A stretch of 64,000 nucleotides of DNA, taken from positions 186,001-250,000 of the forward strand of contig NZ_CP104970.1 of the NCBI RefSeq assembly GCF_025452195.1. Reading direction: 5' to 3'. The stretch comes from Phyllobacterium zundukense (GTDB lineage Bacteria; Pseudomonadota; Alphaproteobacteria; Rhizobiales; Rhizobiaceae). The position numbers were made by a program, and so were the translations under genes. Shown piece by piece: positions 8,739 to 15,434 of this stretch. The stretch's first letter is position 1. The number at the start of each line of letters is the position of its first letter. Under the pieces are notes generated by a model. The model was not told the DNA's origin and ran no database searches. It was given only the letters and a program-made list of their open reading frames with translations.

Positions 8739-8948
8739 TCACGCCTGTTCGCGGCGCTTGATCGAAATGGATAGAACGCCCGCGCAGACGACGATCAGAA
8801 ACCCACATGCCATGTAGAGGAAGGCCTCGGACGCGCCTGGTACAAGAGTCGGCAGGAGATAGATCGCAAACCCGAAGCCGCCGGAAAGCAAGTGTCGATT
8901 GCCAAGGTAAATTACCCTTGGCCACATTCTAAGCCATTGAAATCGCAT
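8739..8948 (-). CDS. Possible 69-residue membrane protein
   Basis: The frame encodes two hydrophobic segments (FGFAIYLLPTLVPG and FLYMACGFLIVVCAGVLSI) and a basic C-terminal tail (KRREQA), consistent with a small two-helix membrane protein. It is not recognised. The first codons overlap the palindromic element at 8901-8923 and no ribosome site is evident, so the true start may be further inside. Moderate to low support. Confidence 0.4.
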   Translation of the reverse strand: MRFQWLRMWPRVIYLGNRHLLSGGFGFAIYLLPTLVPGASEAFLYMACGFLIVVCAGVLSISIKRREQA

Positions 8949-9010
8949 AAGTCAATTTTGACGTGTTGCAGCAAAATTACCTTTTTTGCCAAGATAAATT
9001 ACCTTTGGCC
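8901..9010 (+). promoter_or_regulatory. Array of palindromic operator-like repeats
   Basis: Two 23-base copies, 8901-8923 and 8988-9010, of the form GCCAAG-R-TAAATTACC-Y-TTGGCC differ at only two positions and are near-palindromic. A third, more degenerate copy (GCAAAATTACC with TTTTTTGCC) lies at 8971-8990. The array lies in AT-rich DNA upstream of the helix-turn-helix gene at 9121, so autoregulation of that gene or of the small divergent ORF is plausible. Confidence 0.6.
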
Positions 9011-9120
9011 TAAAATTTATGCATTTCGCGGTTGCAGCCAAGCTTTCGTTGCCGGTTGCAACTGTGTGTGGCGAACCGATAATATCGCCTCTGAACTTGC
9101 GAAAGCCAGATGGAGATTGC

Positions 9121-9465
9121 ATGACCCAACACGGGCTCTCCCGCGAAGAGCTGTTTGCGTTGGTTTGGGAAAAGCCGACCCAGGAAGTGGCGAAAGAGCT
9201 CGGTGTTTCGGATGTTGCAATCGGTAAGCTATGTGTTCGTTTGCAGGTTCCAAAGCCGCCGCGCGGATATTGGGCCAGAGTGCAGGCTGATCAAACTCCA
9301 CGACGTCCTCCACTGGCGGCTTTTCGCGAGGAAGTTGAACGCAGCCGCCAGAAGGCGGCACGGGCGATATCGGCGGCATCTCTTTCGAATCTACAGCAAC
9401 AATTTTACCGGGTGGCGCTCTCCGACCTGCAAGGTCGCGGTGTCGATGTAAAGGGAGCAAACTGA
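9121..9465 (+). CDS. Helix-turn-helix protein, probably truncated
   Basis: The first 55 residues (SREELFALVWEKPTQEVAKELGVSDVAIGK, then VPKPPRGYWARVQAD) match a recurring N-terminal helix-turn-helix block of uncharacterised bacterial proteins. The product is 114 residues and ends shortly after a basic helix. Beyond the stop, another frame continues with protein-like sequence (NPDLATQILLAIQNRGYEW, then ARPQLLVFENTGKKDW) up to about 9675. The original protein may have been longer and frameshifted near 9455-9470. The palindromic array upstream may be its operator. Confidence 0.55.
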   Translation: MTQHGLSREELFALVWEKPTQEVAKELGVSDVAIGKLCVRLQVPKPPRGYWARVQADQTPRRPPLAAFREEVERSRQKAARAISAASLSNLQQQFYRVALSDLQGRGVDVKGAN

Positions 9466-9470
9466 GAGGC

Positions 9471-9675
9471 AGTCGACTATCCGACATAAACCCGGACCTT
9501 GCTACGCAGATTCTGCTGGCCATTCAGAACCGGGGATATGAGTGGATCAAGGACGGAAAGGTAATCGCGACCTGGGCACATCCAGCACGCAATAGCTTGG
9601 CGAAGCTTGTCGAAAGGCTATTACCAATCGCCCGGCCACAGCTGCTGGTGTTTGAGAACACAGGCAAGAAGGACT
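9471..9675 (+). pseudogene. Continuation fragment of the HTH gene or of a second gene
   Basis: This frame reads RLSDINPDLATQILLAIQNR, then EWIKDGKVIATWAHPARNSL and ARPQLLVFENTGKKDW, with good coding character but no start codon of its own. It directly follows the HTH gene in another frame and runs into a methyltransferase remnant. I read it as either the detached C-terminal part of the HTH protein or a relic of a neighbouring gene. No family was recognised. Confidence 0.35.
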
Positions 9676-9685
9676 GGTACACGAC

Positions 9686-9919
9686 AATTACTTTGAAACT
9701 TATAGTTTCAATGAGACGTGGCAGCGCGACGGAAGGGCTATCGAAATGCGCTTCTGGCATCGGCCACTCCACGCCATGTTTGACGCCCTCAAGTCGGCCG
9801 GTTTTCAGATCAATATACTGAGCGAACCGCAGCCTGACCCGCGCGCGCTCTTCCCGGATGCATATCAGAGCCTGACGACCAAGCCTCGCTTCATCTTTTT
9901 CTCAGCGGTGAAATTATGA
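9686..9919 (+). pseudogene. C-terminal remnant of a SAM-dependent methyltransferase
   Basis: The frame from 9686 reads NYFETYSFNETWQRDGRAIE, then MRFWHRPLHAMFDALKSAGF and a SEPQPDPRALFPDAYQSL tail, ending at TGA 9917-9919. This is the characteristic C-terminal third of a class I methyltransferase family (MRFW-RPLHAM followed by an ISEP-type segment). The SAM-binding N-terminal two thirds are absent, so it is a truncated relic. Confidence 0.6.
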
Positions 9920-10172
9920 ATCGGGTATTCGTGATTTCATCCCCGCAGAAAGATTTCATCTTGTCCCGCAAACGGTGCACTCAAGGTCAAAAAATCAGCC
10001 TTTACGCCGTCAAGCACAGTGTTCCATATCCGTTCTCAAATGTCGGACAGATGAACCACTTTCGTGTCGGGAGCCCATAAAGGAGTTGGCGGACTCCGTG
10101 GGTCCGTCCATCTTTTACTGCCAGCCGCCCCAACCTTGCCGAAGCCAAGTCACCGTTTCAGGTTCGCTCTGG

Positions 10173-10336
10173 CTAACCCTTCTCAATGGTGGCGAACATC
10201 GTCGCGTAAGCTTCGCGAATATCGTTTTTCAGCGCCTCGCTTGCGCCAACACCATCACCTGCCGCAAGACATGCGACGACCTCGGAATGGCGCTTATGTC
10301 CATGTTGCAACGCCATGCCGGCCGTCAGTAAATGGA
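10173..10336 (-). pseudogene. C-terminal remnant of a GntR/FCD regulator
   Basis: On the minus strand the frame reads TAGMALQHGHKRHSEVVACL, then AAGDGVGASEALKNDIREAY, and stops at 10173-10175. The pattern HxxVVxCLAAGDxxxAxxALxxDI is typical of the last helices of FCD-domain GntR regulators. The DNA-binding half and most of the ligand domain are missing. It abuts a truncated glcD, so a deletion appears to have joined the two. Confidence 0.55.
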
Positions 10337-10365
10337 GAAGCGGACCGCTCTGAAGCCAGAGGATT

Positions 10366-10930
10366 TCGATTGTTCGTCGTCACTCCGTATTTTAGACAGT
10401 GTGACCCGCCGGAATACATTCCGATATTGCCGCCAATGGTGCAAGCGAGCTGCGAGCTCGGATCCGGCGCATAGAAGAAGCCGTCCACAGCGACCGCTTC
10501 CGTGATCGAGATGTTTGTGACGCCCGCCTGAACGACGGCAACGCGGTTCGGCAAGTCGATCTCAAGGATGCGGTTCATTTTAGAGAGGCCGATCACGACC
10601 GCGTCCTCCTGCGGAATCGCTCCTCCACATGGATGTTCCCGCACCGCGAGGAACGACAGGAATCTTGTTCCGGTAGCAGTATGCCATCACTGCGCCGACT
10701 TCTTCCGTTGTCGTGGGAAGAACAACCGCGAGCGGGATCCTCCGATAAGACACAAATGCGTCGGTTTCGAACGGAACGAGTTCCCGAGGTTCGTGAATGA
10801 GGGCGTCGCGGGGCACCAGCGCAGCCAGGTCTTTTACGATCTGGCTGCGCCTCCCGATGATCTCAGGGGATGGCGTCAGAAAACGGATGCTTCGGTCACG
10901 GTTCCTCCTAACCGACATCATACCCGGCAT
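10366..10930 (-). pseudogene. glcD-like FAD-linked oxidase, frameshifted and truncated
   Basis: The N-terminal part (LVPFETDAFVSYRRIPLAVV, PTTTEEVGAVMAYCYRNKIP, VVPRGAGTS) is followed in a second frame by CGGAIPQEDAVVIGLSKMNR, PDPSSQLACTIGGNIG and HCLKYGVTTNN. Together these are residues of a glycolate-oxidase GlcD FAD-binding domain. The switch of frame occurs near 10645 and homology stops near 10366, so only about 180 of the usual 480-500 residues remain. It is the last gene of the minus-strand cluster, 51 bases after the FAD oxidoreductase, and is not functional as read. Confidence 0.75.
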
Positions 10931-10981
10931 CGCGAATGTCAGACACGCGGGCTGCCCTTAGTCTGCGGGTCTCACAGCGCT

Positions 10982-12727
10982 TCAGCCGACAGTCTGCTTG
11001 ATGTGCTCGACAACCCTGAATGCGAAGGTGATGCCTGGCCCTATCGTGATGCCGGCCCCCGGATAGATTCCCCGCATCGGCGACGTCATGTCGTTACCGC
11101 AAGCGTAAAGACCCTTGATCGGCATCCCTTCGCCGTCCAGCACCTGCCCATAGGTGTTGGCAGCCAGTCCTGTAGAGGTGCCAAGCGTCGCCGGAACGAT
11201 CTGAAGGGCATAGAATGGACCGTGGGAGATCTTGCCGAGATTTGGGTTCTTGATGCCCACAGCCGGGTCGCCAAGCATCCGGTTGAAGGCCGATTCGCCT
11301 CTTTTGAAATAAGGGTCTACGCCGGTTTCGGCATGACGGTTATGCTCCGAGACCGTAGCTTCGAGCGTGGAGGCATCGAGACCGATCTTGGCTGCAAGCT
11401 CGCTAAGGGATTTCCCCGACTGCAGGTACCCCAGCTTTTCGAACTTTTTCGTGCTCGATGTCCATGGCCAAGGAAGAAGCTGGCCCATTCCTCGCTTCTT
11501 GATGAACATCGCGTCGCAGATGAAATAGAAGCGTTTTTCCCTCGAATAGCCGTTCTCGAACAGCGCGAGGCAAATGTCGTGATACGAGTTGGATTCATTG
11601 ACGAAACGTTTGGCATTCGGCCCGACTGCGATTACGCCCGGCCTGCCGCGGTCAAGCCAACCATAAGGCACGGTCTTGACTTCGCCTCTACCGCTATTCA
11701 GAAGCGAGATGGGCGTCCAGAAGCCAGCGCTTGCGCCTTCGGTATCCACGTCCGCCCCGGCCCGCCGAGCAGCAGAAATGCCATCGCCGGTGGCGTCAGG
11801 ATGCGCAAGCGTATAGTCATGCTGATGGTTACCGCTCAATTCCTGCCGGAGCTGCGGGCTACGAGCAAAGCCGCCCGTTGCAAGAACGACGCCGCGTCTG
11901 GCTCGTACTGCGACGATACCGCCGCTCTCCCGGACGGTTGCGCCGATCACATTGCCATCAGACGAGCGAACAACGTCAGCCAAGCTGGCATTCGTCGAGA
12001 TCGGGACGCCGCGCTTGCGCAAGCTCGTTAAAAGCCTGGCGATGAGCGCGTTACCTCCACTGAGTTCCGTGCCCCGCGGAAACTTCGTACGGTCCGCCAC
12101 ATAACGGGAAACGCGTTTCAGGACATGTTTCATAGCCGATCCCGACTGCAGCGGATTGAGGAATTTTCCCACCTCGCTCGAAGAAATCATCATGCCGCCC
12201 AGCACGACGCGTATCGGATCGCCGATCAGCTTGAAGTCCGCCTTCAACAGCCGCCCGTCGTAGGGGGCGGGACTGAGAGCGCGGCCGGAATCGACGCCGC
12301 CGACCTGGCTCGAATGGTAGTCCGGCGCCGAGGCAAGCGTGAACTTGACGTCCGTGTCTTTCTCCAGTTCCGAAACAGCCTTGGGACCGTCCTGAAGCAA
12401 CGCATCTACATAGTCGGCCCGATAATAGTTGCCGAGCTCGTTCTTCAGATATGTGCGCGCGTTATCAAGGCTGTCACTGACCTTTGCCGCCACTGCTTGC
12501 GGCGAGCAAGGGATCCAGATCATGCCGTTCGAAAGCGCAGTCGTCCCACCGAGCTTGGGCGATTTTTCGAATACCAGGACTTTAAGTCCCTGCTTCGCGG
12601 CGAAGAGAGCTGCCGAAAGTCCGGCGGCGCCACTGCCGAAGACCACGACATCGGCCTCCTGGTCCCATTTCATGTTTTCCGTTGAGCCGCACCCTGCGCG
12701 TGCAGTGAGTTCTTCAGACATTTTCAT
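10982..12727 (-). CDS. FAD-dependent oxidoreductase (fumarate reductase/ketosteroid dehydrogenase-like)
   Basis: A flavoprotein of about 580 residues from the FAD-binding-2 family, which includes fumarate reductase flavoproteins and 3-ketosteroid dehydrogenases. The dinucleotide-binding motif VVVFGSGAAGLSAALFAAKQG and EKSPKLGGTTALSNG are near the N terminus. GVVLATGGFARS is central, and the C-terminal YACGNDMTSPMRGIYPGAG followed by ITIGPGITFAFR is the usual FAD-closing segment. The substrate cannot be told from sequence. I favour ATG at 12727 (MKMSEEL) with AGCGAG upstream. An ATG at 12754 overlaps the preceding stop, so the gene is likely coupled to the TIM-barrel gene. Confidence 0.85.
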   Translation of the reverse strand: MKMSEELTARAGCGSTENMKWDQEADVVVFGSGAAGLSAALFAAKQGLKVLVFEKSPKLGGTTALSNGMIWIPCSPQAVAAKVSDSLDNARTYLKNELGNYYRADYVDALLQDGPKAVSELEKDTDVKFTLASAPDYHSSQVGGVDSGRALSPAPYDGRLLKADFKLIGDPIRVVLGGMMISSSEVGKFLNPLQSGSAMKHVLKRVSRYVADRTKFPRGTELSGGNALIARLLTSLRKRGVPISTNASLADVVRSSDGNVIGATVRESGGIVAVRARRGVVLATGGFARSPQLRQELSGNHQHDYTLAHPDATGDGISAARRAGADVDTEGASAGFWTPISLLNSGRGEVKTVPYGWLDRGRPGVIAVGPNAKRFVNESNSYHDICLALFENGYSREKRFYFICDAMFIKKRGMGQLLPWPWTSSTKKFEKLGYLQSGKSLSELAAKIGLDASTLEATVSEHNRHAETGVDPYFKRGESAFNRMLGDPAVGIKNPNLGKISHGPFYALQIVPATLGTSTGLAANTYGQVLDGEGMPIKGLYACGNDMTSPMRGIYPGAGITIGPGITFAFRVVEHIKQTVG

Positions 12728-12750
12728 CTCGCTTGGCTGTCGGGGCTGGG

Positions 12751-13575
12751 TCATCTTTTCAACGGGACGGCCTTGAAGGCCTCGGCAACGGCTTTGACGG
12801 CCCGTTCGATCGGGATCCGTTCGATCGATGAAGCGCCGACGAATCCTACGCATTCGGTCTCCCGGTAGACCGCTTCCGTATCTTCGGGCTCCGCGATCGC
12901 GCCTCCATGCGACAGCAGGATCACGTCCGAGCGCACCGCCTTCGCAGCATTGTTGATGTGGTTGATCTTCGTGATCGCTTCATTAATTGCCTGACCGTCT
13001 TCATGGCCGGACAAGCCTCCACGCGTCGCGCCGACATGTGGCACGATGCAGTCCGCGCCAACCCGTGCCATGGCTTCGGCGTCTTCCGCCGACGCGACAT
13101 ACGCCATCGTGAAGATTTTCTTTTTTCTGGCGAGCTCTATCATCTCGACTTCGCGATCGAAGCCGAGACCGACACGCCCCCTTCGATCTCGCCACTTGTC
13201 TCCCATGGTCGAGATGGTCGGATAGTTGATCACCCCGGAGTAGCCGGCAGCGATGAACTTATCCAAGAGAAGATCGAGGTCGAGCCTGACAGGATCCCAA
13301 GCTTCGACCCCACCGATCACCGGCACCTCCGAGACCACGTTGCGGATCTCGGCTGCCATCTCGATCGTCCTGGAATTTGAATCGCCAATGCGGCTCGTTG
13401 GAAGACCCATCAATCTGGAGAGACCGGTGCTGTAGACGACGAGCATATCGGCGCCGCCGATCACCGCGCATTTCGCAACAAGACCACAACTGCTTCCTGC
13501 TGCCAGGACGGGTTTGCCTTGATCTACTTGCCTTCTGATCGACGCAAGAATTTCATCTCGAGAGATAGTTTTCAT
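12751..13575 (-). CDS. PEP-hydrolase-family TIM-barrel protein
   Basis: A 274-residue TIM-barrel protein of the phosphoenolpyruvate-hydrolase-like family (PF09370), the same fold as the C-terminal half of plant Tm-1. Family features include the N-terminal AAGSSCGLVAKCAVIGGADM strand-loop, YSTGLSRLMGLP, the GYSGVINYP motif, GLGFDREVEMIELARKK and LLSHGGAIAEPED. GAGAGGAGAAGC precedes the ATG at 13575. The start overlaps the stop of the Tm-1-like gene (ATGA), which implies joint translation and probably a joint complex. The actual reaction is uncertain, because the family name rests on limited biochemistry. Confidence 0.88.
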   Translation of the reverse strand: MKTISRDEILASIRRQVDQGKPVLAAGSSCGLVAKCAVIGGADMLVVYSTGLSRLMGLPTSRIGDSNSRTIEMAAEIRNVVSEVPVIGGVEAWDPVRLDLDLLLDKFIAAGYSGVINYPTISTMGDKWRDRRGRVGLGFDREVEMIELARKKKIFTMAYVASAEDAEAMARVGADCIVPHVGATRGGLSGHEDGQAINEAITKINHINNAAKAVRSDVILLSHGGAIAEPEDTEAVYRETECVGFVGASSIERIPIERAVKAVAEAFKAVPLKR

Positions 13576-14735
13576 TGATGCTTCTCCTCTCGAAGCTGCT
13601 GCAGGAGCCAGTTCACTGCGGTTTCTGAAAAGTCGGGATCGTTGATGTGAGCGTCGAGCTCGATGATAGGCACCGTTTCGGGAAGGACGTCCCGCAACCC
13701 CTTCAACCATCCTTCATCTGCATTCGTGTCAAAGAAGACGCCACCGTCGCGATCGTAGTCGGATACGCCTCGGGCGGGCCAAGCAACGATCGTGGGGCCT
13801 GATGCGCTGGCGAGCCGCTCTCCGGCAAGCCGTCCAATCTGCTCGTTCTCCTCTCGCGTGGTACGCATGAGGGTCGTGTAGGGCGTGTGCGAGTAGAGGT
13901 TTCTGTGCTCGAACGACTTCGGAACAGTCTGCCGAGCGCCGAAGTTCACCATGTCGACAGCACCCGGCGCGATGAACTGGGGTATGCCCTTTCTGCCTGC
14001 CGACGTAAGACGTCCAGGGCCGGCGCTTGCCGTACCACCGAGCAGTTCGTCGGCGAGTTCAGTCGTCGTTAGATCAATGACGCCATCGAACTCTCCGGCC
14101 TGGATCAACGCCTCCATCTTCTTTCCGCCGGTTCCGTTTGCCGGAAAGACGATCGAGTCGATATCGCTCTGCTTGAGCAGTTCGACGCATCGATTAACAG
14201 CAGGCGTCGTCACGCCGAACGCGGTAATCGCGACAATCTTCCGCTCTCTCCCACCTTGCGTGGGCTCATAGTGGAGGTTTGCAATCGCGCGGGCCGCATT
14301 GCCCAGCACCCTAGACGTGAAAGAGTTGATCCCGAAGAAATCGACAATTGTCGGGTACAGAATAATGTCGCTCTTGGCTGCGAGCTCTCCCAGCAGTGCG
14401 GGGCGCGCGCTCGAAACCAGCAGTTTGGGAAACCCGTAAGGCAGGTCCGAGGCCACATGAGCGAAGACACCGCTTCCTTTGCCACCTGCGATCCCTAGAA
14501 CCGCGGTTATCTCTCCGGAAGCCGCTTGTTCATCGACACACTTTTTCACGGCGGCGGCGTTGGACTCAAGCAATTCTGCGGGGTTTTGCTCTCTCGCGCC
14601 AGAGGTTCCGGTGTCAAGAAAGACCACCCGTCGTCCGCAGTCCATGATGATTTCGGCAACGAAATCCGCCTCGGCGGATTTTGTGTCCATGGTTGCGACG
14701 ATACCCACGGCGCCTTGATTATCGATCAGGCCCAT
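13572..14735 (-). CDS. Tm-1-like (UPF0261) ATP-binding protein
   Basis: A 387-residue member of the UPF0261/Tm-1-like family (PF06792). Visible blocks are GIVATMDTKSAEADFVAEII at the N terminus, FLDTGTSG, a glycine-rich nucleotide-binding stretch AVLGIAGGKGSGVFAH, FPANGTGGKKMEALI, and GAVDMVNFGARQTVP. In plants and fungi this domain is fused to the PF09370 barrel; here the two are separate genes overlapping by four bases, 5' Tm-1-like then barrel. I chose ATG 14735 (MGLIDNQG) because GAGAAGG lies at a suitable distance; 14762 is an alternative. The biological reaction is unknown. Confidence 0.88.
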   Translation of the reverse strand: MGLIDNQGAVGIVATMDTKSAEADFVAEIIMDCGRRVVFLDTGTSGAREQNPAELLESNAAAVKKCVDEQAASGEITAVLGIAGGKGSGVFAHVASDLPYGFPKLLVSSARPALLGELAAKSDIILYPTIVDFFGINSFTSRVLGNAARAIANLHYEPTQGGRERKIVAITAFGVTTPAVNRCVELLKQSDIDSIVFPANGTGGKKMEALIQAGEFDGVIDLTTTELADELLGGTASAGPGRLTSAGRKGIPQFIAPGAVDMVNFGARQTVPKSFEHRNLYSHTPYTTLMRTTREENEQIGRLAGERLASASGPTIVAWPARGVSDYDRDGGVFFDTNADEGWLKGLRDVLPETVPIIELDAHINDPDFSETAVNWLLQQLREEKHQ

Positions 14736-14872
14736 GGCTGCGGCCTTCTCATCGCAACGCACAACGTATCCAAATTCATAGATTCTCTTCCCAGGTATTT
14801 CCTCTTCCTGAGAAACGATCTAAGTCCATTCGCCGCCTCGTTGGTCGCCGATAACTTGGGAGATGGGTAAAA

Positions 14873-15427
14873 TTGGGAACTGAAGAAGCGATTACTGGGG
14901 AATACTGTCTGTCGGTTCGGCCGGGCATCCCGAGCGGAGCTGGGAAAACCATCTCGGTCTATGCGCCCCCGTTGGCTTCCCTGCCCTCGGGATCGCGATT
15001 GATCATGGCAACACTGCCGGTCCTGGATTGGAATGAGCTGCTGCAGGCCGCGTTGCTGGACGTTCAAGTTCCGGAAGCCGGCGCGTCGTATGCCGCCGTT
15101 CTCATGATTGATCCGTTTGCCTGCTGGTCCGATATAGCAGAGCTGCTCCGAAAAGGCGGCATAAGCCGTGTGACGAATTTTCCTCCGGCGTCGTTCTGCC
15201 AGGGCGCTTCGGGCCAGAACGAGACATTCGGGAGGGTGGAGATCGAATGTTTGGAGTGGTTTCAGAACGAAGGATTCGAGGTGCTCTACAACGCAGCGGA
15301 CGTCGGTCAGCTCCCGCAAGGCCTTTCTAGCAATGCGGTGCAGTTGTCGCCGGAACTGATGAACTCAACCATTGAAGACGAAATGAAGTTCGTCATCGTC
15401 GACGGGGTCGTCAGTCTCCCAGGGTGA
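14873..15427 (+). CDS. Half-length PEP-hydrolase-like barrel protein
   Basis: This 184-residue product contains a segment (IAELLRKGGISRVTNFPPAS, then ECLEWFQNEGFEVLYNAADV) that aligns by eye with the central part of the PF09370 barrels encoded nearby. In those, GVSGVTNFP and a following helix occupy the same order. The C-terminal half of the barrel and the catalytic-looking SHGG loop are absent, so it cannot be a complete barrel. The start is TTG at 14873 preceded by GGGAGATGG. It is convergent with the fused regulator (gap seven bases) and divergent from the Tm-1-like gene. It may be a decayed or regulatory paralogue. Confidence 0.6.
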   Translation: MGTEEAITGEYCLSVRPGIPSGAGKTISVYAPPLASLPSGSRLIMATLPVLDWNELLQAALLDVQVPEAGASYAAVLMIDPFACWSDIAELLRKGGISRVTNFPPASFCQGASGQNETFGRVEIECLEWFQNEGFEVLYNAADVGQLPQGLSSNAVQLSPELMNSTIEDEMKFVIVDGVVSLPG

Positions 15428-15434
15428 ATTCGAT

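Noticed and set aside
10568..12031. 487-codon plus-strand ORF
   Set aside because: Antisense to the FAD oxidoreductase, which carries unmistakable FAD motifs.
14726..15319. 197-codon minus-strand ORF
   Set aside because: It is the shadow of the half-barrel gene, which has the family motif RVTNFP on the plus strand.
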